Positions 23,877 to 33,731 of a stretch of 64,000 nucleotides of DNA are shown one piece after another. Position 1 is the first letter of the stretch. The number at the start of each line of letters is the position of its first letter. The position numbers and the translations under genes were made by a program. The stretch lies in assembly GCA_011523655.1 (NCBI GenBank), contig WTGH01000038.1:90565-154564 (forward strand), given 5' to 3'. The notes under the pieces are model-generated. The model was not told the origin of the DNA. It saw only the letters and a list, made by a program, of their open reading frames with translations, and searched no databases. Source of the DNA: Rhodospirillaceae bacterium (GTDB lineage Bacteria; Pseudomonadota; Alphaproteobacteria; Bin65).

Positions 23877-24581
23877 ATGGCCGACGATAAGGTTGCCGTG
23901 CTGACGGCGGCGGGCAGCGGCATGGGCGCCGCGGCGGCCCGCAGACTGGCGGAACTGGGCTACCGGATCGCCATCCTGTCCTCTTCCGGCAAGGGCGAGG
24001 CGCTGGCCGAAGAACTGGGCGGCGTCGGCGTGACCGGGTCCAACCGGTCGAACAACGACCTTCAGGCGCTGGTCGACAAGACGATGGCGGCCTGGGGCCG
24101 GATCGACGTGCTGGTCAACAGCGCCGGCCACGGCCCGCGCGCGCCGATCCTGGAGATTACCGACGAGGACTGGCACACCGGCATGGAGGTCTATTTCCTC
24201 TGCGTCGCGCGCGCGGCCCGGCTGGTGACGCCGGTTATGCAGCGCCAGGGCGGCGGCGCCATCGTCAACATCTCGACCTACGCCGCCTACGAGCCGTCGC
24301 CGACATACCCGACGTCGAGCGTGTTCCGCGCCGGGCTGGGCGCCTACGCCAAGCTGTTCGCCGACAAATACGCCGCCGACAACATCCGCATGAACAACGT
24401 GCTGCCGGGCTATATCGACAGCTTCCCGCCGCAGGAGGAATTCAGCGCGAAAATTCCGATGCAGCGTTACGGCACGGTCGGCGAGATTGCCGACACCATC
24501 GCTTTTCTGGCCTCGCCGGGCGGCGCCTACATTACCGGCCAGAATATCCGGGTCGACGGAGGCCTCACGCGCTCGGTGTAG
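23877..24581 (+). CDS. Short-chain dehydrogenase/reductase with altered catalytic tetrad
   Basis: 234-residue SDR-fold protein. The nucleotide-binding region reads TAAGSGMGAAAARRL, where most SDRs have TGxxxGIG, and the NSAG element (VNSAGHG) is normal. Ser133 and Tyr144 (TYPTSSVFRAG) are present, but the lysine expected four residues after the tyrosine is Ser148. It has the usual C-terminal ITGQNIRVDGG. Loss of the lysine would weaken classical hydride transfer, so it may be a specialised or non-redox member. The start at 23877 follows GGAGAAGG. It is a single gene, convergent with the desaturase-like gene 6 bases away. Confidence 0.88.
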   Translation: MADDKVAVLTAAGSGMGAAAARRLAELGYRIAILSSSGKGEALAEELGGVGVTGSNRSNNDLQALVDKTMAAWGRIDVLVNSAGHGPRAPILEITDEDWHTGMEVYFLCVARAARLVTPVMQRQGGGAIVNISTYAAYEPSPTYPTSSVFRAGLGAYAKLFADKYAADNIRMNNVLPGYIDSFPPQEEFSAKIPMQRYGTVGEIADTIAFLASPGGAYITGQNIRVDGGLTRSV

Positions 24582-24587
24582 CGGGGG

Positions 24588-25487
24588 TCAGGTATCCCCG
24601 CCGTCCCCGCCGCCGTCCCCGCTGACGTTCCCGCTGACGTTCCCCATGTCGTTTCGGGGGTGCCGGTTGATCGCATAGCCGCCCTTGCCGCGCCGGAAGG
24701 GCTGGAGCAGCATCCGGTGCAGGTGCAATTCGCCCGATTCGCGGAACGTATCGAGACCGATCGTCATTCCCTCGTGGCCGAGCGCCGGCTGCGCCCGGTA
24801 GGTGCCGAACAGCCGGTCCCACCAGGGCAGGTTGAAGCCGAAATTGCTGTTGGTCTCCGCAGGGATGTCGGAATGGTGGACCCGGTGCATATCCGGCGTC
24901 ACGACGAACCAGCGCAACGCCCGGTCGAGCGCCGCGGGAAGGCGCACGTTGCCGTGATTGAACATGGAGGTGCCGTTCAGCAGCACCTCGAAAATCAGCA
25001 CGGCAACGGCCGGCGGGCCGATCACGACGACGGCGGCCAGCTTGAGCACGACCGACAGGACGATCTCGACCGGATGGAAGCGGGAGCCGGTCGTCACGTC
25101 GAAATCCAGGTCGGCATGGTGCATGCGGTGCAGCCGCCACAGGGCGGGCACGGCGTGGAACATGACGTGTTGGAGATAGATGACCAAATCCAGCACGACG
25201 ACCGCGAGCGCGACCTCGAGCCAGAAGGGCAGGGCGACCGCGTTGAGCAGGCCCCAGCCGCGCTCTGCCGCCAGCAGGGCCAGCCCGACGGGCGCCAGCG
25301 GGAAGATCAGCCGCACCAGGACCGTGTTGAGCGCCACGATGCCGATATTGCCGTACCAGCGCAGCCAGCGCGGCCGCGAGAGCGACCGCCGCGGCGCGGC
25401 GATCTCCCACAGCGCGATCAAGGCGAAGATGCCGAGAAAGAAACCGAGCCTGATGGCCGGTTCGCTGGCGGACAGGAACTCCGGCAT
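24588..25487 (-). CDS. Sterol desaturase/fatty acid hydroxylase-family membrane protein
   Basis: 299-residue integral membrane di-iron oxygenase-like protein. Its histidine clusters HVMFH, HRMHH and HRVHH are arranged as in the family. Hydrophobic segments lie near residues 10-30, 45-75 and 85-110, before the first histidine box, and at about 150-175. Family members hydroxylate or desaturate lipids, carotenoids or sterol-like molecules with O2. The C-terminus has low-complexity glycine repeats (GNVSGNVSGDGGGDGGDT) made of short tandem DNA units and probably disordered. Substrate is unknown. Confidence 0.88.
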   Translation of the reverse strand: MPEFLSASEPAIRLGFFLGIFALIALWEIAAPRRSLSRPRWLRWYGNIGIVALNTVLVRLIFPLAPVGLALLAAERGWGLLNAVALPFWLEVALAVVVLDLVIYLQHVMFHAVPALWRLHRMHHADLDFDVTTGSRFHPVEIVLSVVLKLAAVVVIGPPAVAVLIFEVLLNGTSMFNHGNVRLPAALDRALRWFVVTPDMHRVHHSDIPAETNSNFGFNLPWWDRLFGTYRAQPALGHEGMTIGLDTFRESGELHLHRMLLQPFRRGKGGYAINRHPRNDMGNVSGNVSGDGGGDGGDT

Positions 25488-25609
25488 GTCTCCTTCCCGA
25501 GAGGCTTGTCGCGCTCATGACCCGGTTCGGGGCCACAGCGGATGGGCCGATGTTTCTGGAATATAGGTGCCGGCCGGAGGAATCCGAAGGAGTCGCCGCC
25601 AATTGGCGC

Positions 25610-27691
25610 CTATCCCGAGCGCAGCATCCGCACGCCTTCCTCGCGTTCGAACAGGTAGAGCAGGGTGCGCAGGGCTTCGCTGCGCGGCCCCGTCAATTCC
25701 GGATCCCGCTCCAGGGCAACGCGGGCGTCGGTGCGGGCGATCTCCAGCAGATCGCCGTGCTCGGGGAACCGCGCCAGCCGAAAGGCCGGCATGCCGCTCT
25801 GCCGGGTGCCCAGCGCCTCGCCGCCGCCGCGCAGCCGCAGGTCTTCCTCGGCGATGGCGAAGCCGTCGTCGGTCTTGCGCAACACGTCGATCCGCGCCCG
25901 CGCCGTCTCGCCGAGCGGCGGCTCGTAGAGCAGGACGCAGGATGACTTGCGCGCGCTGCGCCCGATCCGGCCGCGCAGCTGGTGCAGCTGGGCGAGGCCG
26001 AACCGCTCGGCATGTTCGATCACCATGACGCTGGCGTTCGGGACGTCGACGCCGACCTCGACCACCGTTGTCGCGACCAGGACCGCCGTCTCGTTGCCCA
26101 GGAAGCGCCGCATGGCGGCGTCTTTCTCCGCCGGTTTCATCCGGCCGTGGATCAGCTCGACGGTCCCGCCGAACCGATCCTGAAGCCAGGCGTGCCGCGC
26201 CGTCGCCGCGGTGACGTCGAGGACATCGGATTCGTCGACCAGCGGACAGACCCAGAATGCCTGTGCGCCGCCGTCGATCGTGCGACGGATACCGGCGGCG
26301 ACTTGTTCGAGCCGGTCGAGCGGCATGGCGCGGGTGTCCACCGGCTGGCGGCCGGCGGGCTTCTCGGTCAATTTCGACGTGTCGATATCGCCGTAGGCCG
26401 CCAGCATCAGGGTGCGGGGGATCGGTGTCGCCGTCGTGGTCAGCATGTCGACGCCGCTGCCCTTGCCGGCGAGTGCCATGCGCTGCTGGACGCCGAACCG
26501 GTGCTGCTCGTCGATGACGATCAGCCCGAGGTCGCGGAAAGTCACGTCCTCCGAGAACAGGGCGTGGGTGCCGACGACGATGTCGACGTTTCCCGCTTCG
26601 ATGTCCGCGGTGAGCGCCTTTCGTCCGGCGCCCTTGAGCCGCCCGGTCAGCAGTTCGACCCGCAGGCCGGCCGGCGCGCCCAGGCCCCGGAGCGTCTCGC
26701 AATGCTGCTGGGCGAGGATTTCGGTCGGCGCCATCAGCGCGGCCTGGCCGCCGGCCTCGACCGCCGCCGCCATCGCCAGCAGCGCCACGACTGTCTTGCC
26801 GCTGCCGACATCGCCTTGCAGCATCCGGGCCATGCGCGCCGGCGCCGCCATGTCGCGGGTGATCTCGGCCAGCGCCGATTCCTGCGAACCGGTCAGGGAA
26901 TAGGGCAGGGCGCCGGCGATCTTTGCGCGCCGGCGGCCGTCGCCGGCCTGCACACGGCCCTGGACGCGCCGCTGGCGCTGACGCACGAGCAGCAGGGCGA
27001 GCTGGGTCGCCAGCAGTTCGTCATAGGCGAGGCGCGACCGGGCTGCCGAGTCGGGCAGCAGGTCTGGCCCGCTTTCCGGCCGGTGCGCCCGTTGCAGGGC
27101 CTCGCGCCAGCCCGGCCATTGCCGCTGCGTCAGCAGATTCGGATCGGCCCATTCCGGCAGCGCGGCAGCGCGATCGAGTGCGCCGTCGATCGCCCGCTTC
27201 ATGACCGTGCGCGTCAATCCCTGGGTCAGCGAATAGACGGGATGCACCGTCCGGATGCTGTCCGCTTGTGCCGCCGGGACCGCGAAATCCGGATGGGTCA
27301 TCTGCCGGCCGCCGCCAAACTCGTCGACCCGGCCGCTGACCACCCGGGTCTCTCCGACCGGGTAGGTCTTTTCCAGCCAGTCCTGTTTGGCGTGAAAGAA
27401 GACCAGGGTCAGGAAGCCGGTTTCGTCGGAGCAGATGACGCGATAGGGCCGCTTTGGCGCGCCCGGCTGTTCGTGCGCGTCGATCCGCACGGTGATGGTG
27501 GCGATTTCGCCGATGACGGCTTCGGCGACCATCGGGGCATGGCGGCGGTCGACCAGCCCGGTCGGCAGGGTCCACAGCAGATCGACGATGCGCGGCCCGG
27601 CGACCCGCGCCACCAGCCCCTTCAGCCGCGGGCCGATGCCCGGCAGCGCGCCGATATCGCCGAAGATCGGGAACAGGGATTGCGGACGCAT
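25610..27691 (-). CDS. recG: ATP-dependent DNA helicase RecG
   Basis: 693-residue superfamily 2 helicase that reverses stalled forks and processes Holliday junctions. It has an N-terminal wedge/OB domain (about 60-170), Walker A GDVGSGKTV, the DEQH box (VIDEQHRFG), TTATPIPRTL, and the C-terminal helicase half with QLRGRIGRS and the TRG region. The start at ATG 27691 gives MRPQSLFPIFG; an upstream ATG would add 12 residues. It is divergent from sdhE, and the sdhE-mfd pair beside recG is an arrangement I associate with alphaproteobacteria. Confidence 0.96.
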   Translation of the reverse strand: MRPQSLFPIFGDIGALPGIGPRLKGLVARVAGPRIVDLLWTLPTGLVDRRHAPMVAEAVIGEIATITVRIDAHEQPGAPKRPYRVICSDETGFLTLVFFHAKQDWLEKTYPVGETRVVSGRVDEFGGGRQMTHPDFAVPAAQADSIRTVHPVYSLTQGLTRTVMKRAIDGALDRAAALPEWADPNLLTQRQWPGWREALQRAHRPESGPDLLPDSAARSRLAYDELLATQLALLLVRQRQRRVQGRVQAGDGRRRAKIAGALPYSLTGSQESALAEITRDMAAPARMARMLQGDVGSGKTVVALLAMAAAVEAGGQAALMAPTEILAQQHCETLRGLGAPAGLRVELLTGRLKGAGRKALTADIEAGNVDIVVGTHALFSEDVTFRDLGLIVIDEQHRFGVQQRMALAGKGSGVDMLTTTATPIPRTLMLAAYGDIDTSKLTEKPAGRQPVDTRAMPLDRLEQVAAGIRRTIDGGAQAFWVCPLVDESDVLDVTAATARHAWLQDRFGGTVELIHGRMKPAEKDAAMRRFLGNETAVLVATTVVEVGVDVPNASVMVIEHAERFGLAQLHQLRGRIGRSARKSSCVLLYEPPLGETARARIDVLRKTDDGFAIAEEDLRLRGGGEALGTRQSGMPAFRLARFPEHGDLLEIARTDARVALERDPELTGPRSEALRTLLYLFEREEGVRMLRSG

Positions 27692-27873
27692 AAGGGAGAG
27701 TGTCCGAAGGCTTGGGCCGCAGCGCAAGAGCCGAGAGCGCGCCCGGCCACCGACGAACGGCCGAATCTGCCGGACGACGGCGGAGCGCCGATGCGTCGCG
27801 TGTGACGAGCCGACCGTTGCGGGTTATGGAATGTGCCGCGGGGACGCCCGGTTTCGGGGTGCAAACAGGCCTG

Positions 27874-28152
27874 ATGTCAGAACATAACAAAAACAACGAA
27901 ACCTGGCGGCGGCGGCTGACCTTTCGCTCCTGGCACCGGGGGACCAAGGAGCTGGACCTGCTGTTCGGGCCGTTCGCGGATGCCCGGCTGGCCGATTACG
28001 ACGCCCCGGCGCTCGCCCAGTATGAGGATCTGCTGATGGCGCCCGATCCCGACGTCTATCGCTGGATCGTAGGGCTTGAACCGCCGGACCCGGCCTACGA
28101 CACGCCGGTGCTGTGCGACGTAATCGCCTTTCAACGGACCCGCCATGCCTGA
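27874..28152 (+). CDS. sdhE: FAD assembly factor SdhE (CptB/YgfY family)
   Basis: 92-residue cytosolic protein that promotes covalent attachment of FAD to succinate dehydrogenase. The hallmark RGxxE motif is present in WHRGTKELDLLFGPFAD at about residues 23-39, followed by YEDLLMAPDPDVYRWI. ATG 27874 is taken as the start, immediately before SEHNKNNETWRRRL. The gene overlaps the mfd start by 8 bases, so the two are transcribed and probably translated together. Confidence 0.94.
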   Translation: MSEHNKNNETWRRRLTFRSWHRGTKELDLLFGPFADARLADYDAPALAQYEDLLMAPDPDVYRWIVGLEPPDPAYDTPVLCDVIAFQRTRHA

Positions 28153-31100
28153 GGCCGAGGCGCAGGAACGGCTGCAGCACCGGTCCGGCGCGGGCGTCAT
28201 CCACGGCGCGCCCGCCGGTATCGACGCGCGCATCCTGGCCGCGCTGTCGGCACAGGGCGACGTTGTCAATGTTGCGGCCGACGATCGCCGCCTGAGCCAG
28301 ATCGTATCCCTGGTCCGCTTCTTCCGGCCGGAGGCTGCGTTGTTGCGTTTTCCGGCATGGGACTGCCTGCCCTACGACCGCGCCTCGCCCCACGCCGATA
28401 TCCTCGCCGCCCGAGCCTCGACCCTGGCGCGGCTGGCCGGGCGAAGCGGGCGCAAGCCCCGGCTGGTCGTTACGACGGTGAGCGCCGCGCTGCAGCGCGT
28501 GCCGCCGCCGGAAACCTTCCACAAGTCGCTGGTCGCCCTGCAGAAGGGCCAGCGCACGCCGATGGCGGCGGTGCTGCGCTATCTGCGCCGGCAGGGCTAC
28601 CGGCGCGTCGGCACCGCGCGCGAGCCGGGCGAATACGCCCTGCGCGGCGGCCTGCTCGACATCTATCCGCCGGGGCTGGACTACGCCGTGCGGCTGGATT
28701 TTTTCGGCGACGACCTGGAGGCGATCCGCCGCTTCGATCCGTTGACCCAGCGCACGATCCGGTCGAGCGGCCGGGTCGTTCTGCGGCCGGTATCGGAACT
28801 GGTGCTGACCGACCGGCGGATCACCCGTTTCCGCGATTCCTACCGCGCGGCCTTTTCCGGCGATCCGACCCGCGATCCGCTGTACGAGGCCGTTTCGGCG
28901 GGCCAGGCCTTTCCCGGCATGGAGCACTGGCTGCCGCTGTTCTACGACCGCATGGCGACCCTGTTCGACTATGTGCCCGATGCGCGTGTCACCCTCGACT
29001 TTCAGGCGGCCGAGGCCGTCACCGCCCGGCTCGATACGATCGCCGACTATTTCGAGGCGCGGCGCAGCCATATGGACGATGCGCCGAAATCGGCGGGACA
29101 GTTCGTCTACAAGCCTGTGCCGGCCGGCCGGTTTTTTCTGGACGGGGAAGAGTGGGCCGGGCTGCTCCGCCGTACGAACGCCGGCACGTTCTCGCCTTTC
29201 GCCGCACCGGAGGGGATGGCCTCCGACATGCCCGATGCGCCGATTTCCGGTCGCGCCGGCCGCAGTTTCGCCGATATCCGGGCGAGCGAGAAGGTCCCGG
29301 TCGCCGAAGCGGTGAGCGGGCACATCAAGTCGGTGCGGCGCTCCGGCCGGCCGGTGGTCCTGCTCGCCGGCAGCGCCGGTTCGGGCGAGCGGCTCGCCCG
29401 CCTCTTGAATGAGGCCGGCGGCCTGTCGCCTGAAAGGATCGACCGGTGGGACGGGCAGAAAAAGGGCCTGTTCCTGGCCGTGGCGGAGCTCGACCACGGC
29501 TTCGAGAGCGGCGACCTGGTCGTCATCACCGAACAGGACATCTTCGGCGACCGGCTGCGTGGCCGGCCCGGAAGAGACCGCAGGACCGACGCTTTCCTCA
29601 CCGAACTGTCGACGCTGAGCCAGGGCGATCTGGTCGTCCATCGCGAACACGGCATTGGCCGCTACGAGGGGCTGGAGACCGTCGCCGCCGCCGGTGCGGA
29701 CCACGATTGTCTGCGCCTCGCCTACCAGGGCGGCGACACGCTCTTCGTGCCGGCGGAGAATATGGACGTGCTGTCCCGCTTCGGCAGCGATTCGGAAACC
29801 GCCACGCTGGACCGGCTGGGCGCCACGGCCTGGCAGGCGCGCAAGGCCAGGGTGAAGGGCCGGATTGCGGAAATGGCCGGGCAGCTCATCGCGATTGCCG
29901 CCCAGCGCGAATTGCGCAAGGCGCCGGTCGCGGAGGGATCGCAAGGCCCGGCCCGGGAGTTCGCCGCGCGGTTCCCCTTCGCCGAGACCGACGATCAGAT
30001 CCGTGCGATCGACGAGACCCTGGACGATCTGGCGTCCGGCCGGCCGATGGATAGGCTGGTGTGCGGCGATGTCGGTTTCGGCAAGACGGAAGTCGCCCTG
30101 CGCGCGGCGTTCGCGGCGGTCATGGCCGGGTTGCAGGTCGCCGTGATCGTCCCCACGACCCTGCTGGCGCGCCAGCATTTCCGGACCTTCCGGGAGCGGT
30201 TCGAGGGGTTTCCCGTCCGGGTCGGCCAACTGTCCCGCCTCGTTGGCCCGTCCGATGCGGCGCGCACCCGCAAGGAGCTGGAAGCCGGGACCCTCGATAT
30301 CGTCGTCGGCACCCATGCCCTGCTCGGCAAGACCGTGCGCTTCCGCACGCTCGGCCTGGCGGTCGTCGACGAGGAACAGCATTTCGGCGTCGCGCAGAAA
30401 GAGCGGTTGAAGAAGCTGCGCGCCGACGTCCATGTCCTGACATTGACCGCAACGCCGATCCCGCGGACGCTGCAACTGGCGCTCGCCGGCGTGCGCGACC
30501 TCAGCCTGATCGCGACGCCGCCCGTCGACCGGCTCGCCGTGCGCACGTTTGTGCTGCCCTACGATCCGGTGGTCATCGAGGAGGCCATCCGCCGGGAATT
30601 GCTGCGCGGCGGGCAGGTTTTCTGGGTCTGCCCGCGCATCCGCGACCTCGATCTCTTGGCCGAGCGGGTGACGCGCCTGGCGCCCGGCGCGCGCTACGCC
30701 ATTGCCCACGGGCAGATGGCGGCGGCGGACCTCGAGCAGGTCATGGCGCGCTTCTACGACGGCGAGGTGCGCATCCTGCTCTCGACCAACATCATCGAAT
30801 CCGGCCTCGACATCCCGACGGTCAACACCATCGTCCTGCACCGGGCGGACCGGTTCGGCCTGGCCCAGCTTTATCAGCTGCGCGGGCGGGTCGGGCGCTC
30901 GAAGACCCGCGCCTACGCCTATCTGACCCTGCCGGAGGACCGGAAGATCACCGGCACGGCCCTGAAGCGGCTGGAGGTCATGCAGACCCTGGATACGCTG
31001 GGCGCCGGTTTCTCGCTCGCCAGCTACGACATGGACATCCGGGGCGCCGGCAACCTGCTTGGCGAGGAGCAGTCCGGGCATATCCGGGAAATCGGGATCG

Positions 31101-31702
31101 AACTGTACCAGCAGATGCTGGAAGAAGCGGTCGCCGAAGCGCGGCAGGGGGAGGATGCCGATGCTGCGCCCGCGCGGGCGCGCTGGTCGCCGCAGATCAA
31201 CCTCGGCGCTTCGGTGCTGATTCCCGAGGCCTATGTCCCGGACCTGGGCGCCCGTCTCGGCCTGTACCGCCGCCTGTCGGACCTGGCCGAGCCCGCCGAC
31301 CTCGACGGCTTCGCCGCCGAACTGGTCGACCGGTTCGGCGCCCTGCCGCCGGAGGTCGAAAACCTGATCGAGACCGTTGCGATCAAGCAGCTCTGCTATC
31401 CGGCCCATGTCGCGAAGATCGACGCCGGCCCCAAAGGCGCGGCGATTGCCTTCCACGACGACCTGTTTCCCGACCCGGACGCCCTGGTCGCCTACATCGC
31501 CGGCGAGCGCGGCACGGTGACCCTGCGCCCGGACCAGACGCTGCTTTTCCGCCGAAACTGGGAGGATGCTCCGGCCCGGATGCGCGGCGTCAAGACCATC
31601 CTGAAGATTCTGGCCGGCCTGGTGGACGGCCGGGAAGGGTCCGGCGGCCCGGAGACCGGCGGCGCGGAGACCGGCGTCCTGGAGACCGGCGGCGGGCCTT
31701 GA
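28145..31702 (+). CDS. mfd: Transcription-repair coupling factor Mfd
   Basis: 1185-residue DNA translocase that removes RNA polymerase stalled at lesions and recruits UvrA. It contains the N-terminal UvrB-like module (about 1-320), and the RNAP-interacting domain (LSQGDLVVHREHGIGRYEGL, about 500-520). The translocase motor follows, with GDVGFGKTEVALRAAF, the VVDEEQHFGV box, LTLTATPIPRTLQL and QLRGRVGRSKTRAYAYL, then the C-terminal TRCF domain. The last residues (GGPETGGAETGVLETGGGP) are encoded by three 15-base units and lie beyond the conserved end. Confidence 0.97.
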   Translation: MPEAEAQERLQHRSGAGVIHGAPAGIDARILAALSAQGDVVNVAADDRRLSQIVSLVRFFRPEAALLRFPAWDCLPYDRASPHADILAARASTLARLAGRSGRKPRLVVTTVSAALQRVPPPETFHKSLVALQKGQRTPMAAVLRYLRRQGYRRVGTAREPGEYALRGGLLDIYPPGLDYAVRLDFFGDDLEAIRRFDPLTQRTIRSSGRVVLRPVSELVLTDRRITRFRDSYRAAFSGDPTRDPLYEAVSAGQAFPGMEHWLPLFYDRMATLFDYVPDARVTLDFQAAEAVTARLDTIADYFEARRSHMDDAPKSAGQFVYKPVPAGRFFLDGEEWAGLLRRTNAGTFSPFAAPEGMASDMPDAPISGRAGRSFADIRASEKVPVAEAVSGHIKSVRRSGRPVVLLAGSAGSGERLARLLNEAGGLSPERIDRWDGQKKGLFLAVAELDHGFESGDLVVITEQDIFGDRLRGRPGRDRRTDAFLTELSTLSQGDLVVHREHGIGRYEGLETVAAAGADHDCLRLAYQGGDTLFVPAENMDVLSRFGSDSETATLDRLGATAWQARKARVKGRIAEMAGQLIAIAAQRELRKAPVAEGSQGPAREFAARFPFAETDDQIRAIDETLDDLASGRPMDRLVCGDVGFGKTEVALRAAFAAVMAGLQVAVIVPTTLLARQHFRTFRERFEGFPVRVGQLSRLVGPSDAARTRKELEAGTLDIVVGTHALLGKTVRFRTLGLAVVDEEQHFGVAQKERLKKLRADVHVLTLTATPIPRTLQLALAGVRDLSLIATPPVDRLAVRTFVLPYDPVVIEEAIRRELLRGGQVFWVCPRIRDLDLLAERVTRLAPGARYAIAHGQMAAADLEQVMARFYDGEVRILLSTNIIESGLDIPTVNTIVLHRADRFGLAQLYQLRGRVGRSKTRAYAYLTLPEDRKITGTALKRLEVMQTLDTLGAGFSLASYDMDIRGAGNLLGEEQSGHIREIGIELYQQMLEEAVAEARQGEDADAAPARARWSPQINLGASVLIPEAYVPDLGARLGLYRRLSDLAEPADLDGFAAELVDRFGALPPEVENLIETVAIKQLCYPAHVAKIDAGPKGAAIAFHDDLFPDPDALVAYIAGERGTVTLRPDQTLLFRRNWEDAPARMRGVKTILKILAGLVDGREGSGGPETGGAETGVLETGGGP
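31651..31695. repeat. 15-bp tandem repeat at the mfd 3-prime end
   Basis: GGAGACCGGC recurs at 31651, 31666 and 31681, exactly 15 bases apart, with variable 5-base linkers. It encodes three ETGG-like units just before the mfd stop codon. Confidence 0.8.
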
Positions 31703-32068
31703 CCGGGCCGCGGGCCGGTTGAAATTGCCAGTTTTTTGCCGACTTAAAATGGACAGACCGGTCTGATTTTTCCAATTTTTTTGCAGCCCGTTCTTTCTAA
31801 CCCCTTGGAATTGCCGGAAAAATCCACTCGGGAAAGATGCAATTTAATCGCAATAAGGTAATTATCCCTATATTGTTGTGGGCTGCGGCAGACGCACTCC
31901 GGGCGCTGATAAGAGATCAAATAGAGAACAAAATTGGAAATGTCAAGAGATAATTTCGTATTCTGGAAAATATTATTCCTCGCACCGCGCCCGCGCCGCC
32001 GGCAGTCCTCCGCGAAAGGGGCCCGGCCGCCGAAATCGCTTCGGCGCCGCAGGCGTGTCCGGGCGGGT
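31703..32068. other. AT-rich intergenic region with a 12-bp palindrome
   Basis: This 366-base gap between mfd and the convergent coiled-coil gene is strikingly A/T-rich from about 31730 to 31985 (for example TAATTATCCCTATATTG and ATATTATTCCTCG), unlike the GC-rich genes on both sides. I find no convincing gene in it. It contains the palindrome at 31754-31765 and several T-runs of six or seven that could end mfd transcripts. The base composition suggests imported or degenerate DNA. Confidence 0.6.
31754..31765. promoter_or_regulatory. Perfect palindrome CAGACCGGTCTG, TetR-type operator or terminator stem
   Basis: The 12-bp sequence is its own reverse complement. The core AGACCGGTCT resembles operators of TetR-family repressors as I recall them. 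Alternatively it forms a short stem followed by ATTTTTCCAATTTTTTT, a U-tract that could terminate mfd. No TetR gene is nearby in the window. Confidence 0.4.
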
Positions 32069-32575
32069 TCAGGCGGCTTCAGGATGCGGCGGTTCCGGCG
32101 CGGCGCCCCTTTTGCCGCGCAGTATGTTTGCCTCCAGCAGACCCTCGATGCGCGCCGATCGCTCGCGCAACTGGCCGATATCTTCGCCAATGCGTACCGT
32201 GCGTTCGCGAAGTTGACCGATCTCTTCGCCAATGCGCGCCGTCCGATCGTGCAGCTGGTCGATCTCTTCGCCAATGCGCGCCGTCCGTTCGTGCAGCTGG
32301 TCGACCTCTTTGCCGATGCGCGCCGTCCGATCACGCAACTGGCCGATCTCTTCGCTCTGTTTCCCGAATCGGGCGTTCATCTCTTCGCCCTGTTTCTCGA
32401 AGCGGGTGTTCATTTCTTCGCTCTGCTTCGCGAAGCGGGCGTTCATTTCGGCGCGAAGTTCCTTGATTTCGGCGCGCATCTCGGCGCGCAGCGCACGATT
32501 ATCCTGGCGCAGCCACGTAAACAGCGTGAGCAGCATGGCGCCGAGCGCAACGAATCCGGCAAGATTGACAACCAT
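32069..32575 (-). CDS. Membrane-anchored coiled-coil protein built of tandem repeats
   Basis: 168-residue protein, not recognised beyond architecture. An N-terminal hydrophobic helix (VNLAGFVALGAMLLTLFTWL, residues 3-22) should anchor it in the inner membrane. Next come an alanine/glutamate/arginine helix, then three 11-residue repeats of the type EMNARFxKQSE, and then four 14-residue repeats of the type RTARIGEEIDQLHD, ending in a short proline-rich tail. The 11- and 14-residue periods fit hendecad and double-heptad coiled coils, so it likely forms a long parallel bundle. Repeat copies are nearly identical in DNA. The ribosome binding site is weak. It is convergent with mfd across an AT-rich gap. 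Confidence 0.75.
   Translation of the reverse strand: MVVNLAGFVALGAMLLTLFTWLRQDNRALRAEMRAEIKELRAEMNARFAKQSEEMNTRFEKQGEEMNARFGKQSEEIGQLRDRTARIGKEVDQLHERTARIGEEIDQLHDRTARIGEEIGQLRERTVRIGEDIGQLRERSARIEGLLEANILRGKRGAAPEPPHPEAA
32177..32344. repeat. Four tandem 42-bp repeats
   Basis: Units start at 32177, 32219, 32261 and 32303, each beginning GAT(A/C)TCTTCGCC or a close variant. Units two and three differ at one base only. They encode the 14-residue coiled-coil repeats on the minus strand. There are no spacers, so this is not a CRISPR array. Confidence 0.9.
32348..32446. repeat. Three tandem 33-bp repeats
   Basis: Units start at 32348, 32381 and 32414 and each ends GCGTTCAT or GTGTTCAT. They encode the 11-residue EMNxRFxKQxE repeats on the minus strand, adjacent to the 42-bp array, so two repeat families with different periods meet in one gene. 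Confidence 0.88.
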
Positions 32576-32818
32576 ACCGCAATAATATCACCGCCGCCGC
32601 GCGCCTGTTGACCGCGAATTCTATCGATTTAAATTCAGTCTTCGCACAACTCCCGAACTCGTTTCGATAGCCCGATTGCCGCCCCGGACCGCCAGTTTTC
32701 GACTCAAGACCGGCGGACAGACCGCCGCTTGATCGGCGCGCCGGTCCCGCCTAGGGTGCGCGCGCAGGTTCGGCCACGCCGCCGCCGGCGCTTCCTCTCC
32801 CGCACTACAGGCCCTTCG

Positions 32819-33673
<855 letters not shown>

Positions 33674-33731
33674 GGCGGGGACAACAGGGCGCGGGCAAGA
33701 GCCGCGACGGTACGGGGCGCCGCCGACACCC

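Noticed and set aside
27824..31456. Very long open frame antisense to mfd
   Set aside because: GC-rich shadow frame with no domain signature; mfd motifs are complete on the other strand.
32177..32446. CRISPR array
   Set aside because: The repeats are contiguous without unique spacers and encode a coiled coil in frame.
31934..32611. Plus-strand 225-codon frame across the repeat array
   Set aside because: It is antisense to a protein with a clear membrane helix and hendecad/heptad pattern; its own product is a compositional mirror without recognisable structure.
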